DNA from: Burkholderiaceae bacterium
GTDB taxonomy: Bacteria > Pseudomonadota > Gammaproteobacteria > Burkholderiales > Burkholderiaceae
Length of the DNA stretch: 64,000 nt
Assembly (NCBI GenBank): GCA_021166835.1
Contig: JAJPEN010000018.1
Coordinates: 1 to 64,000 of the forward strand
Direction: 5' to 3'
Below, piece by piece: positions 32,812-42,450 of the stretch (position 1 is the first letter of the stretch; every line of letters begins with the position of its first letter). The notes below the pieces were generated by a model. That model was not told where the DNA came from, did not search any database, and was given only the letters and a program-made list of their open reading frames with translations. The translations under genes and the position numbers were made by a program.

Positions 32812-35800
32812 TCAGTTGACCAGCACCGGCCCCTGCTTCAGACTCTCGAGCAGCCTGGATTTCTGGCGCCCGAGCCAGGCATCGACCTCCTGCTCCGATC
32901 GCAACGTGCTGCGTTCGAGGCTGACGGTCTGCACCTTCGGTTCTAACAACTTGGCGGCACGTTCGACGGCCTGCTGGACCCGCCCCGGAATCGCGTCGCG
33001 CTCCGCCAAGGCCACCTTCAACGGGCGGCCCTCGAGGTGCCGGCCAAGCGCCTCATCACTGGACACGTCGGGCTTCACGGGTGCCGTCAGGCCGACCGCA
33101 GCGAGGATGCCGGCCTGCTGCGTCGGGTCGAGCTTGGCCCAGTTCTCGTTGCCCGCCAGCGCGGCGAGCGCCTGGTCGTATGCGGCGGCATGATCGGCAT
33201 GCGCAGCGTTGACGGCCTCTCGCAACAGGCCGGCAATGGCCACCCTAATCGGCGCAACGGAATCCGTCGGCTCCAGGAGCAGGCGGTGGGTGCGAATCGC
33301 CTCGATCTGATCCAGGTGGGGCTGCATTCCCGGCAGATCGCCGGCATGGCGCGCGAGATGCTCGACCACCGCCCACGAAGGCAGGCGCTTCGCGGCCAGG
33401 TCGCGCGCCGCCGTCCAGGCCTTGATGCGCGATTCGAGGTCGGTGGCCTTGTCCTTGATCGCAACGAGCTGCTCGTTGCCCACCAAGCGCTGCATGTCCT
33501 CGATATCCGTCGTAGCCGGCTGCAACGGCAGCGGCGCGTCGCCACCGGCCGCTCGCGCGAGGTTCACCAGCGCGGTCAGGAACTCGGGAGCCTTGGCGCC
33601 TTCTTCGCCGCTCTTGCATTGAACGAGCTGCGTCAGGAGTTTTCGCAGCAGCAGCCGATCCTGGACCGACAGCGTCGCGTGCTCGACGCGGAACTCGGCC
33701 TTGGCGATCTTGTTCTGGTCAAGCTGCCCGAGTGCAATGGCCACGCCGTTGGAGGTGGCCGTGATGTGCTGCGACCGGTGGAGTGCGATCAGTGCCGCGT
33801 CGATCGCGTCCTGCGGCCAGCCATAGGGCGATGCGCGCAGAGCCTTGCGGATTTCTCCGCCGATCTTGCCGGCACCGATCGCTGAGATCACCTGCATGCA
33901 GACCGGATGCTTCTCCGTCGCATCGGCATGGCCGACGGGCTGAAAGGGTTGATCCGCACCGTCGCGCGCGCGCTTGATCGCCGCTTCCCACGCGCCGGAG
34001 TCCGCATCCTTGAAGCGCGGGAACAGACGGACCAACGAGTCGGCGGCGCCGTCGCGGATGCGCTCTTCGAGCGTCAGGCGGATCAGCTCGTTGCCGCCGC
34101 CCTGGAAGACCTTTGCGTTGGCCACGATCTCGCGCACCAGGCGGTCGCGCTCACCCGCCGCCTTCGCGTACCGGCTGTCCATGCTTTGGCGCGCCTCGCG
34201 CCCCTCGTCCCCCGTGGGGATGCCTTTGGCGGCGAGGGTCTGCTGTGCCGCCTCGGCCTCGACGATCAGGCGGCGCAGATCTTCGGCCGACTGGCGCGGG
34301 ATGAAGACGTAGAGGATCGGGCTCGTCGCGCCGGCGGCGCGCGTGGCATCGACCATCTGCTTCTCGGCGGCCGACCAGCCATCCTGGATCCACACTGGGA
34401 TGCTGGCGCCGTCGGTGTCCGGCGGCGTGGCATCGCGCGAGATCAGGAACTGGCGCGGCTCCTTGGCGGCGCCCTGGATCAGCTTGACGGCACGGACGAT
34501 CTTGTCTGTCTCGGAATAGAGGAGCTGGTCGCGCTGGAACTGAACCGCTGCGTCGTCGTTGTTGAGCTTCGTCTGGCGGTTGCGGAACTCGCGGTCCCAC
34601 TCGCTGCCCTCGCGCGTCTGCAGCCGGTACTCGTCGCCCACCTGCATGAGAACGCCGTCCTTGGCCAGCTTCTCGAGAACGGCTCCGACAGCGGAGCGCA
34701 GCTTGCCGTTGTCGGCCGTCAGGTCTTCAACCAGCAGGTCGGCCAGGTGCTCCTTCTTGGCGCGCACGCCGATGTCGGCCCCGCTCTCGCGGGTGAGCTT
34801 TCCGATCAGGAAGACGAGGCCGCAGACACGCTGAGCCAGCGCGCCGTCGGACTTGCCGACCTGGATGATGCGTTCGTTGATCTCACGCAGCAGCACGCCG
34901 GTGTTCACCATTTCGGGCGCGAGCGCCTCGAACAGTTCGTCACCGGGAACCACGGCGCCCAGGGGGCGGCCGGAGATCTTCTTGATGGCGTCGTAAATGA
35001 TGCGAAGCTGGGAGCGCAACTGGCTGTGCGTGCCAGCCGCGTCGATCTGCCGGAAGCAGTTCTCCCAGAACCGCCGGCGAACCGGCAGCAGCGGGTAATC
35101 CTCGACGATGACGGCGCGGTCTTCGACGACTTCACCGATGCGCGAGCCCTGCAACTGCCGCGAGATCTCGCCGGCGTTGGCGTCGAGCAGCTTGCGAACC
35201 TCGCCCACCGACGCGGGCTTCTTGTGCAGCAGGACCTTGCGGGTCACCTGCTCGACTTCGACGTCCGACAGCGGCACGCGGATCGTGAAGCGGTCCATCA
35301 GCTTCTGCAGCAAGGGCACGTCCGTCAGCGCGCTCTGGCCCGCGCCAACGATCATCACCTGGCTGTCGAGCTGCTTGCACACGGCCTCGGCTACCTCGGT
35401 CACGAGCACCGAGCGGTCGTTGGATTCGCCGATGTACTGCTGCACCTCGTCGAGGATGAGCAGCACGCAGGGCGTGCGGCCATCCCGGCCGTGGAGCTTG
35501 AGTGCCTCTTTGACAGTGGAGAGAAACTCTTCGGTCGTGATGTCGCGCGCCATCGGCGGGTAGCTCGCGCGCAGCGTTTGCCGCGCCTCGGCCTCGCTCG
35601 ATGCGTAGCCCGGATCGCAAGCCAGTAGTGCCTTCGCAATCGGGCCGCTGACGTACAGGTTGTTCAGCTCCCGGTCGAATGCCTTGCCGGCGGCCTCGAC
35701 CGAAGACTTGACCTTGTCGAAGTAACCCTGCGAGTACAGCCACAGGCAGAAGCGTGCCTGCGGGTACTGCTCCGGAAGGCCGACGGCGCGCAGCAGGATG

Positions 35801-36258
35801 CCCAGGATCGTGAGCCTGACCTGATCGGTGGTTCCGCTGGGCAGCGAACCCGCCGCCGCGAGCAAGCCGCCGGCGCGCCGGCCTGCGGTGTCGAGCTCGC
35901 GCAGGAGTTCGCGCAACTCGTCCGGCATGGCGGGGACGATGGCTCGCGCAGTCGCCCCATCTGGAAAGGCGGTGTCCTGCCACAGGTGGCACAGCATCTT
36001 CAGCAAGTGCGACTTGCCGCTGCCGAAGAAGCCGCTAACCCATGCGGCTTTCTGGTTGGTGTTGCCCAGACTGTCGAGGTACGAGCGGATGATCCTCTGC
36101 ACGCCGTCGGCGTACTGGCCCTCGCACACGAACGTCGAGAGTTCGCCGCGCAGTTCTTCGAGTGCCTTTGCGTTATGGCTATCGACGATCCGCGCCTGCC
36201 CCTGGTTGACCAGCGGGAAGGTATCCGGATCTCGCTGCAGAACGTCCTTGATCTTCAT
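32812..36258 (-). CDS. brxC: BREX protein BrxC (P-loop ATPase)
   Basis: A 1148-residue ATPase (PglY/BrxC family). Walker A is GFFGSGKSH at residues 76-84 and Walker B is VLLILDEVQQYIG near 270. The large helical C-terminal part has no other motif recognised by eye. BrxC is needed for phage exclusion in BREX-1 and probably forms the scaffold for PglX and PglZ. ATG 36258 (MKIKDVLQRDP) is the normal family start and overlaps the brxB stop by 4 bases. Length is normal. Confidence 0.95.
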   Translation of the reverse strand: MKIKDVLQRDPDTFPLVNQGQARIVDSHNAKALEELRGELSTFVCEGQYADGVQRIIRSYLDSLGNTNQKAAWVSGFFGSGKSHLLKMLCHLWQDTAFPDGATARAIVPAMPDELRELLRELDTAGRRAGGLLAAAGSLPSGTTDQVRLTILGILLRAVGLPEQYPQARFCLWLYSQGYFDKVKSSVEAAGKAFDRELNNLYVSGPIAKALLACDPGYASSEAEARQTLRASYPPMARDITTEEFLSTVKEALKLHGRDGRTPCVLLILDEVQQYIGESNDRSVLVTEVAEAVCKQLDSQVMIVGAGQSALTDVPLLQKLMDRFTIRVPLSDVEVEQVTRKVLLHKKPASVGEVRKLLDANAGEISRQLQGSRIGEVVEDRAVIVEDYPLLPVRRRFWENCFRQIDAAGTHSQLRSQLRIIYDAIKKISGRPLGAVVPGDELFEALAPEMVNTGVLLREINERIIQVGKSDGALAQRVCGLVFLIGKLTRESGADIGVRAKKEHLADLLVEDLTADNGKLRSAVGAVLEKLAKDGVLMQVGDEYRLQTREGSEWDREFRNRQTKLNNDDAAVQFQRDQLLYSETDKIVRAVKLIQGAAKEPRQFLISRDATPPDTDGASIPVWIQDGWSAAEKQMVDATRAAGATSPILYVFIPRQSAEDLRRLIVEAEAAQQTLAAKGIPTGDEGREARQSMDSRYAKAAGERDRLVREIVANAKVFQGGGNELIRLTLEERIRDGAADSLVRLFPRFKDADSGAWEAAIKRARDGADQPFQPVGHADATEKHPVCMQVISAIGAGKIGGEIRKALRASPYGWPQDAIDAALIALHRSQHITATSNGVAIALGQLDQNKIAKAEFRVEHATLSVQDRLLLRKLLTQLVQCKSGEEGAKAPEFLTALVNLARAAGGDAPLPLQPATTDIEDMQRLVGNEQLVAIKDKATDLESRIKAWTAARDLAAKRLPSWAVVEHLARHAGDLPGMQPHLDQIEAIRTHRLLLEPTDSVAPIRVAIAGLLREAVNAAHADHAAAYDQALAALAGNENWAKLDPTQQAGILAAVGLTAPVKPDVSSDEALGRHLEGRPLKVALAERDAIPGRVQQAVERAAKLLEPKVQTVSLERSTLRSEQEVDAWLGRQKSRLLESLKQGPVLVN

Positions 36259-36818
36259 TGCACTCCTCCGTCCCCGTGCAGGGTGATGGGCACGGCCATG
36301 TAGTTCCAGCCATCGCGGGCATCCAGCAGGCGGTAGTTGCTGCGCTCGAGATGCCCGGGAAAGAACACGACGAGGCGACCCTTGATGTCGGACTCGACCA
36401 TCTTCAGGATGTGCGACAGCCGAGCGAAGCCGAACAGCGCGCCAACACCGAACAGCGCGACGACGGAGTCGTCGGTGATCTCGGGGCCATTTAGGACCTC
36501 GCAGAGCCGTTCGGCCACGTACTCGGGGAACTCGGCCTGCAGCTTGAGCTGAAGGTCCTCGGGCGCGGCGAAGTACTCCTCGCGGTAGTCGTCGGCTGCC
36601 ATCCATGCGGCGAATGCCTCGGAGATATCCAGCTCGTGCCAGTCGTGCCCGGCCTGCCGCGTCGCCGTCTCGAACGCCACCTTCCTCGCCCTCAGCGTCC
36701 GTTCGAGTTCCTTGTCGTACACGAGCATGACCACACGCTGAGCACCGGAGACGGTTCGCTGCCAGGGCGTCGCGATGTGCCGACCAAAACGATCTGCCAG
36801 GTCTTCGATGCGGGCCAT
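36255..36818 (-). CDS. brxB: BREX protein BrxB (DUF1788)
   Basis: A 187-residue protein of the BrxB (DUF1788) family. The C-terminal segment GALFGFARLSHILKMVESDIKGRLVVFFPG is characteristic, ending with the conserved aromatic WNYMAVPI. The start ATG at 36818 lies one base beyond the brxA stop, so translation is coupled. Its biochemical role is unknown, but it is required in BREX-1. No cofactor motif is visible. Confidence 0.92.
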   Translation of the reverse strand: MARIEDLADRFGRHIATPWQRTVSGAQRVVMLVYDKELERTLRARKVAFETATRQAGHDWHELDISEAFAAWMAADDYREEYFAAPEDLQLKLQAEFPEYVAERLCEVLNGPEITDDSVVALFGVGALFGFARLSHILKMVESDIKGRLVVFFPGHLERSNYRLLDARDGWNYMAVPITLHGDGGVQ

Positions 36819-36819
36819 G

Positions 36820-37617
36820 TCAGCTGCGTCCTTCTGCAGGGTCGAGTCGATCGAGCGCCAGGTCCACGACGTCGCCCGCGATGCGCAGATCGATGAGCCC
36901 GATGCGCTTGGCTTCGACAGCGAGATCGCGCGCGGCGGCAGGCGTGCAGTCGAGCAGCGACACCCAGCCGGTCGCGAAGAGCGAGGCGCCGCGAAACCCG
37001 ACGGCGTGACCGAGATACAGGCCGAAGGCGACGCTCCCGGGGGTCGCGCGCACCAACGCACGCTTCTTGAAGGTTCGCCCTACGAGGTGCCCTGCCTGCT
37101 CCCACGAGCTGGCGACATTGCGCACGACCTTGTCCAGCGTTGATTCGCTGAGGCGCTCATCGACGTTGTCCTTCAGGGCCGCCCTGATCGCGTCGCGCTG
37201 CACGTCGCTTCCAGCGGCCAGCGCCAGCACGGGCGGCACGGTCGCGGCAAGCAGCGGATCGCGTGCGAGTGCGCATTGCAGCGCGAGCAGCGGACGGCCG
37301 GATACGTCGACGGGCCAGAGACGCCGAAGCACCCGAAAGAGCGGAATTCGCGGATCCAACCCGTAGAGCTCGCCGAGCCTCTGGTTGCTGAGCCTGCGGG
37401 TCGCGGTGGTCGCCTTGCCGAGGCAGTTGCCTTCGACGATCGCCGCCGCGTAGTCCTCCCGGGATGCCGTCTCCGGCGCCGCCGCAAGCACCGCCGCGAG
37501 TTCGTCGAACATCATCGTTCGGCTCGTGTGGGTGCCTTTGGCTCCAAACCGAAAACCCACCTTTGCGGCGCGATCCGAGATCCCCGTCGCCGGGAATAAT
37601 GGAGAGGATGAAGCCAT
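36820..37617 (-). CDS. brxA: BREX protein BrxA (DUF1819)
   Basis: A 265-residue first gene of the BREX operon, BrxA (DUF1819) family, a small helical DNA-binding protein. The middle carries TTATRRLSNQRLGELYGLDP and PLFRVLRRLWPVD, typical of this family. ATG 37617 was taken because the frame begins there without a better internal start; only a weak AAGG precedes it. The paired palindromic repeat (37639-37722) lies immediately upstream, the nearest copy 22 bases from the ATG, so it could control the whole operon. Confidence 0.85.
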   Translation of the reverse strand: MASSSPLFPATGISDRAAKVGFRFGAKGTHTSRTMMFDELAAVLAAAPETASREDYAAAIVEGNCLGKATTATRRLSNQRLGELYGLDPRIPLFRVLRRLWPVDVSGRPLLALQCALARDPLLAATVPPVLALAAGSDVQRDAIRAALKDNVDERLSESTLDKVVRNVASSWEQAGHLVGRTFKKRALVRATPGSVAFGLYLGHAVGFRGASLFATGWVSLLDCTPAAARDLAVEAKRIGLIDLRIAGDVVDLALDRLDPAEGRS

Positions 37618-37638
37618 GACCTTGAGATCTCTAAAAGC

Positions 37639-37722
37639 GCCGGCAAACTTGCCGGCGAGAGACTGTCACGGCTCAACTGGAAACGCAAGAGCGCCGCGGT
37701 TTGCCGGCAAACTTGCCGGCGA
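37639..37722. promoter_or_regulatory. Paired palindromic repeats upstream of brxA (candidate operators)
   Basis: A perfect 20-base direct repeat GCCGGCAAACTTGCCGGCGA occurs at 37639-37658 and 37703-37722. Each copy contains two GCCGGC cores 12 bases apart, and GCCGGCAA pairs with TTGCCGGC. The repeats fill the 122-base gap between brxA and the end of the beta-CASP gene. They look like binding sites for a dimeric regulator; no regulator gene is in the operon. They could also fold as hairpins, but there is no T tract. Confidence 0.65.
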
Positions 37723-37739
37723 TTTTCAGTTCAGAAGCG

Positions 37740-39104
37740 CTACAGCGCGACCTCGACCGTTTCGCCGTGCTCCGGCACGCGCGCCGGCCAGCCCAGCTCG
37801 TCGACGATGCGATGGCGCAGCCGGTCGGCCGCCTCGGGTTCGCCATGCACGACGTAGACCTGCTGCGGCGGGCGATGCAGCCGTCGCATCCAGTCGAGCA
37901 GTTCGTCGGCATCGGCGTGCGCCGAGAAGCCGTCGAGCTGCGTTACCGATGCGTTCACCGGATGCCATTCGCCGTGGATCTTCACCTCGCGCGCGCCGCC
38001 CACCAGATGCGCGCCGCGCGTGCCGCCCGCCTGGAAGCCCGCGAAGACGACGTGATTGGCCGGATCGGGGAGCAGGCGCTTCAGGTGATGCAGCACGCGT
38101 CCGCCGGTGGCCATGCCGCTGGCCGAGATCAGGATCGACGGCACGTGCAGTTGCGCGAGGCGCTTGGACTCCTCGGGCGTGTTCACGAAGCGGGCGCCGC
38201 GATAGATCGCCTCGCACTCGGCGTCGCTCAGCCGGTGATCGCCGTTGAAACGCCGATACAGGCGCGTGGCGTCGATCGCCATCGGGCTGTCGAGATAGAC
38301 CGGCAGCGGCGGAATCGAGCCGGCCTCGCGCAGCCGATGCAATGCGACGAGCAGCGATTGCGCACGGCCCACCGCGAAGGACGGAATCAGCACGGTGCCG
38401 CCGCGTGCGGCCGTGTCGCGGATCACACCGGCGAGCTGCGCGAGCGCCTCGTCGATCGACGCGTGCCGGCGATCGCCGTAGGTGGACTCGATGAGCAGCG
38501 TGTCGGCGAATTCCGGCACCTGCGGCGCGCGCATGACGAAGTCTTCGTTGCGCCCGATGTCGCCGCTGAAGACGAGCGTGCGGCCGTCGCGCTGCAGGAC
38601 GACGCTGGCGGCGCCCAGCAGGTGCCCGGCCGGAACGAAACGCGCACGGATGCCGCCGGGGAGATCGAAGGGCGCACCGAAGCGCTGCACGTGGAAGCGC
38701 GCGAGCGCCCGTTCGGCGTCGGCGCTCTCGTACAGCGGCAACGCCGGACTGTGCTTCGAGAAGCCGTGCCGATTGGCGAACTCGGCCTCCTCCTCCTGCA
38801 GCCGCGCGCTGTCGTGCAACAGGATCCCGGCCAGCTCGCGCGTGCCCTCGGTGGCGAGGATCGGTCCGCGGAAGCCTTCGCGCACGAGCTTCGGCAGCCA
38901 GCCGGAGTGATCGAGATGCGCGTGCGTCAGCACCACTGCGTCGATCGTCGCGGGCGCCACCGGAAACGGCGCCCAGTTGCGCTCGCGCAGCTTCTTGAAG
39001 CCCTGGAACAGGCCGCAGTCGACGAGCAGCTTCGCTTCGCCGGTTTCGAGCAGGAAGCGCGAACCGGTGACGGTGTCGGCCGCGCCGAGGAAGGCGAGCT
39101 TCAT
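37740..39104 (-). CDS. Beta-CASP metallo-beta-lactamase-fold hydrolase (RNA-processing type)
   Basis: A 454-residue protein with the MBL metal motif HAHLDH (His61, His63, Asp65, His66) and the beta-CASP/RMMBL region. It has the segments LLIESTYGDRRH, SASGMATGGRVLHHLK and DGFSAHADADELLDW near the C-terminus, as in archaeal/bacterial CPSF-like nucleases. The likely role is RNA endo/exonuclease in the cytosol. It is on the same strand as dnaJ and begins 19 bases after it, so it can be part of the heat-shock transcript. It borders the BREX island on its downstream side. Confidence 0.9.
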   Translation of the reverse strand: MKLAFLGAADTVTGSRFLLETGEAKLLVDCGLFQGFKKLRERNWAPFPVAPATIDAVVLTHAHLDHSGWLPKLVREGFRGPILATEGTRELAGILLHDSARLQEEEAEFANRHGFSKHSPALPLYESADAERALARFHVQRFGAPFDLPGGIRARFVPAGHLLGAASVVLQRDGRTLVFSGDIGRNEDFVMRAPQVPEFADTLLIESTYGDRRHASIDEALAQLAGVIRDTAARGGTVLIPSFAVGRAQSLLVALHRLREAGSIPPLPVYLDSPMAIDATRLYRRFNGDHRLSDAECEAIYRGARFVNTPEESKRLAQLHVPSILISASGMATGGRVLHHLKRLLPDPANHVVFAGFQAGGTRGAHLVGGAREVKIHGEWHPVNASVTQLDGFSAHADADELLDWMRRLHRPPQQVYVVHGEPEAADRLRHRIVDELGWPARVPEHGETVEVAL

Positions 39105-39123
39105 GCGGCGCGCGCCGAAGGAG

Positions 39124-40236
39124 TCACTGGAAGAACTCCTTGACGCGGTCCATCCAGTTCTTCGTCTGCGGGCTGTGCTTCGGATCCTTCAGCGAAGCGT
39201 CCAGCTCGCGCATCAGCTCCTTCTGCCGCTCGGTGAGCCGCACCGGCGTCTCGACGACCACGTGCGCGTACAGATCGCCCGGGTAGCTCGAACGAAGGCC
39301 CTTGATGCCCTTGCCGCGCAGCCGGAACTGCTTGCCGGTCTGCGTGCCTTCGGGCAGCTCGATCTCGGCGCCGCCGTCCAGCGTGGGGATTTCGACGACG
39401 CCGCCCAGCGCGGCAGTGGCCATCGACACCGGCACCTCGCAGTGCAGGTCGTCGCCGTCGCGCTTGAAGACGTCGTGCTCCTTCACGCGGATCTCGACGT
39501 AGAGATCGCCCGGAGGCCCGCCGTTGATCCCCGGCTCGCCGTTGCCGCTCGAGCGGATGCGCATTCCGTCGTCGATGCCGGCCGGGATCTTCACCTCGAG
39601 CGTCTTGCTCTTCTTCACGCGGCCGACGCCGTCGCAGGCAGTGCACGGATCGGGAATCACCTGGCCGCTGCCGCGGCAGGTGGGACAGGTCTGCTGGATC
39701 GAGAAGAAGCCTTGTTGCACGCGCACCGAACCCTGGCCGCCGCAGCTGTGGCAGGTCTTGGGCTTGGTGCCCGGCCGGGCGCCCGAACCGTGGCAGACGT
39801 CGCAGTTCTCCCAGCCCGGCACGCGGATCTCGGAGGTGTAGCCCGCCGCCGCCTGCTCGAGCGTGATCTCCATCGCATAGCGCAGGTCGGCGCCGCGATA
39901 GACGTTGCTGCGCCCGCCCGCGCGCTGCCCGCCGAAGATGTCGCCGAAGATGTCGCCGAACACGTCGGCGAAGCCGCCGAAGCCCTGCGCGCCGGCAAAG
40001 CCGCCCGCGTTCGGATCGACGCCCGCATGCCCGAAGCGATCGTAGGCCTCGCGCTTGGCCGGGTCGGACAGCATCTCGTAGGCTTCCTTCGCCTCCTTGA
40101 AGCGCGCCTCGGCATCGCGGCTGTCCGGATTGCGGTCCGGGTGGTGCTTCATCGCGAGCTTGCGATAGGCCTTCTTCAGCTCGTCGTCGGTGGCTGATTT
40201 GGAGACGCCGAGGATTTCGTAGTAATCGCGCTTCAT
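39124..40236 (-). CDS. dnaJ: Molecular chaperone DnaJ
   Basis: A 370-residue type I J-protein that stimulates DnaK. The J domain (residues 1-70) has [15 protein letters not shown] and the HPD motif in [10 protein letters not shown]; a Gly/Phe-rich region follows. Four CxxCxGxG zinc repeats ([32 protein letters not shown]) precede the substrate-binding C-terminus. Both start and length are normal. The gene follows dnaK after a 168-base spacer that holds a gene remnant rather than plain leader DNA. The DNA just before the ATG is a heptamer repeat with no clear ribosome-binding site, which could affect DnaJ output. Confidence 0.97.
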   Translation of the reverse strand: MKRDYYEILGVSKSATDDELKKAYRKLAMKHHPDRNPDSRDAEARFKEAKEAYEMLSDPAKREAYDRFGHAGVDPNAGGFAGAQGFGGFADVFGDIFGDIFGGQRAGGRSNVYRGADLRYAMEITLEQAAAGYTSEIRVPGWENCDVCHGSGARPGTKPKTCHSCGGQGSVRVQQGFFSIQQTCPTCRGSGQVIPDPCTACDGVGRVKKSKTLEVKIPAGIDDGMRIRSSGNGEPGINGGPPGDLYVEIRVKEHDVFKRDGDDLHCEVPVSMATAALGGVVEIPTLDGGAEIELPEGTQTGKQFRLRGKGIKGLRSSYPGDLYAHVVVETPVRLTERQKELMRELDASLKDPKHSPQTKNWMDRVKEFFQ

Positions 40237-40404
40237 TTGATGCGTGAAGGGTGAAGATCCGCTTCTTCGATTCGACCGTGTCATCCAAAAAGCCGAGTCG
40301 CTGGGCAAGCTCGACAAGCGTATCGAGTTCGCACAGCGACCCGGCAGAAATGTTCAGGATACGCAGCAGCTTGCGTGTGCCCGCTCCTGCGTATCCCTCT
40401 GCCT
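40237..40404 (-). pseudogene. Remnant of a four-helix-bundle (S23/IVS-like) protein gene
   Basis: In one minus-strand frame the dnaK-dnaJ spacer encodes a sequence with the hallmark [20 protein letters not shown] followed by LGFLDD, typical of the third and fourth helices of four-helix-bundle (S23 ribosomal/IVS) proteins. The 5' half of such a gene (start, first two helices) is missing, since the frame runs into dnaK. The 3' end runs past the dnaJ ATG without its own stop, ending in heptamer units (IFTLHA). It is therefore a decayed fragment. The region is clearly less GC-rich than the flanking chaperone genes. Confidence 0.65.
40244..40257. repeat. Heptamer repeat before dnaJ (copy D)
   Basis: Two adjacent 7-base units, GTGAAGG and GTGAAGA on the plus strand (CTTCACCCTTCAC on the minus), lie 8 bases upstream of the dnaJ ATG, at the end of the four-helix-bundle remnant. 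They match the units of the inverted repeat in the SCO gene. Confidence 0.5.
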
Positions 40405-42351
40405 CTAATCTCTCTTCACCTCTTTGAAATCCGCATCCACGACGTCGTCATCCGCGGACGCGCGGCTCTGGCTGGCGCCGGCCTGCGCTCCTTCGCCGCC
40501 AGGCGCGCCGCCCGCCTGGGCACCAGGCTGCTGCTGCGCGTACATCAGTTCGCCGAGCTTCTGCGAGGCGGCCATCAGGGCCTGCGTCTTCGCCTCGATG
40601 TCGGCCTTGTCGTCGGACTTCAGCGACTCCTCGGCAGCCTTGATCGCGTCCTCGATCTTCGCCTTCTCGGAAGCGTCGATCTTCTCGCCGTGCTCGGCGA
40701 GCGATTTTCGCACCGAATGCACCATCGCGTCGGCCTGGTTGCGCACGTTCGTCAGCTCGACCCGTTGATGGTCCTCGGCGGCGTGCGACTCGGCGTCGCG
40801 CACCATCCGGTCGATCTCGGCCTCGGTGAGCCCCGAATTCGCCTTGATCGTGATCTTGTTCTCCTTGCCGGTGGCCTTGTCCTTCGCCGAGACGTGCAGG
40901 ATGCCGTTGGCGTCGATGTCGAAGGTGACCTCGATCTGCGGCGTTCCGCGCGCCGCCGGCGGGATGCCCTCGAGATTGAACTCGCCGAGCAGCTTGTTGC
41001 CCGAGGCGACCTCGCGCTCGCCCTGGTAGACCTTGATCGTCACCGCCGGCTGGTTGTCGTCGGCGGTGGAGAACACCTGCGAGAACTTGGTCGGAATCGT
41101 GGTGTTCTTCTGGATCATCTTGGTCATCACGCCGCCGAGCGTCTCGATACCCAGCGACAGCGGCGTGACATCGAGCAGCAGCACGTCCTTGCGCTCGCCC
41201 GAGAGCACCGAGCCCTGGATGGCCGCGCCCACCGCCACCGCCTCGTCGGGGTTGACGTCCTTGCGCGCTTCCCTGCCGAAGAACTCGCGGACCTTGTCCT
41301 GCACCTTCGGCATCCGGGTCATGCCGCCGACGAGGATGACGTCGTCGACTTCGGAAGCCTTCAGCCCGGCGTCCTTCAGCGCGACGCGACACGGCTCGAT
41401 CGTGCGATCGATCAGTTCCTCGACGAGCGCCTCGAACTTGGCGCGCGTGAGCTTCATGTTCAGGTGCTTCGGACCGCTGGCGTCGGCCGTGATGTACGGC
41501 AGGTTCAAGTCGGTCTGCTGGCTCGACGACAGCTCGATCTTCGCCTTCTCGGCGGCTTCCTTCAGCCGCTGCAGCGCGAGCACGTCCTTCGACAGGTCGA
41601 CGCCCGCTTCCTTCCTGAACTCGGTGATGACGTAATCGATGATGCGCTGGTCGAAGTCTTCGCCGCCGAGGAAGGTGTCGCCGTTGGTGGACAGCACCTC
41701 GAACTGCTTCTCGCCCTCGACGTCGGCCATCTCGATGATCGAGATGTCGAAGGTACCCCCGCCCAGGTCGTAGACCGCCACTTTGCGATCCTTGCCGCCG
41801 CCCTTGTCCAGGCCGAAAGCGAGCGCAGCCGCTGTCGGCTCGTTGATGATGCGGCGCACTTCCAGCCCGGCGATGCGGCCGGCGTCCTTCGTGGCCTGGC
41901 GCTGGCTGTCGGTGAAATACGCGGGAACGGTGATCACCGCCTCGGTGACCGTCTCGCCGAGGTAGTCCTCGGCGGTCTTCTTCATCTTGCGCAACACCTC
42001 GGCCGACACCTGCGGAGGCGCCAGCTTCCTGTCGCGCACCTGCACCCAGGCGTCGCCGTTGTCGGCGCGCACGATCTGGTAGGGCATCAGGTGGATGTCC
42101 TTCTGGACTTCCTTCTCTTCGAACTTGCGTCCGATCAGCCGCTTGATCGCGAACAGCGTGTTCTTCGGGTTGGTGACGGCCTGGCGCTTGGCGGGCGCGC
42201 CCACCAGGATTTCGCCGTCTTCCATGTAGGCGACGATCGACGGCGTCGTGCGGGCGCCTTCCGAATTCTCGATCACCTTCGGCTTGTTGCCTTCCATGAT
42301 GGCGACGCACGAATTCGTCGTGCCCAGGTCGATGCCGATGATCTTGGCCAT
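40405..42351 (-). CDS. dnaK: Molecular chaperone DnaK (Hsp70)
   Basis: A 648-residue Hsp70. The nucleotide-binding domain (residues 1-385) starts [17 protein letters not shown] and has [14 protein letters not shown] and [13 protein letters not shown]. The substrate domain follows, with the linker [14 protein letters not shown]. The C-terminal tail is Gly/Ala/Gln-rich and ends in a short acidic stretch ([15 protein letters not shown]). It is the second gene of the grpE-dnaK-dnaJ unit. A strong hairpin lies in the grpE-dnaK gap and may adjust the ratio of the two products. Confidence 0.98.
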   Translation of the reverse strand: MAKIIGIDLGTTNSCVAIMEGNKPKVIENSEGARTTPSIVAYMEDGEILVGAPAKRQAVTNPKNTLFAIKRLIGRKFEEKEVQKDIHLMPYQIVRADNGDAWVQVRDRKLAPPQVSAEVLRKMKKTAEDYLGETVTEAVITVPAYFTDSQRQATKDAGRIAGLEVRRIINEPTAAALAFGLDKGGGKDRKVAVYDLGGGTFDISIIEMADVEGEKQFEVLSTNGDTFLGGEDFDQRIIDYVITEFRKEAGVDLSKDVLALQRLKEAAEKAKIELSSSQQTDLNLPYITADASGPKHLNMKLTRAKFEALVEELIDRTIEPCRVALKDAGLKASEVDDVILVGGMTRMPKVQDKVREFFGREARKDVNPDEAVAVGAAIQGSVLSGERKDVLLLDVTPLSLGIETLGGVMTKMIQKNTTIPTKFSQVFSTADDNQPAVTIKVYQGEREVASGNKLLGEFNLEGIPPAARGTPQIEVTFDIDANGILHVSAKDKATGKENKITIKANSGLTEAEIDRMVRDAESHAAEDHQRVELTNVRNQADAMVHSVRKSLAEHGEKIDASEKAKIEDAIKAAEESLKSDDKADIEAKTQALMAASQKLGELMYAQQQPGAQAGGAPGGEGAQAGASQSRASADDDVVDADFKEVKRD

Positions 42352-42413
42352 TTGATGTCCTCGATGAGAGAGATTGTTCGTTGACGTAGATGCGACTGCG
42401 CGGGGTCGAATTC

Positions 42414-42443
42414 AAGCGCCGGCGCGCAACGGCGCCGGCGCTT
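42414..42443 (-). terminator. Strong hairpin between grpE and dnaK (attenuator or processing site)
   Basis: Perfect 12-base stem AAGCGCCGGCGC / GCGCCGGCGCTT with a 6-base loop, 8 bases beyond the grpE stop. There is no T run afterwards on the minus strand, so full termination is doubtful. It may stabilise the 3' end of grpE RNA or attenuate. Confidence 0.45.
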
Positions 42444-42450
42444 CTGCGTT

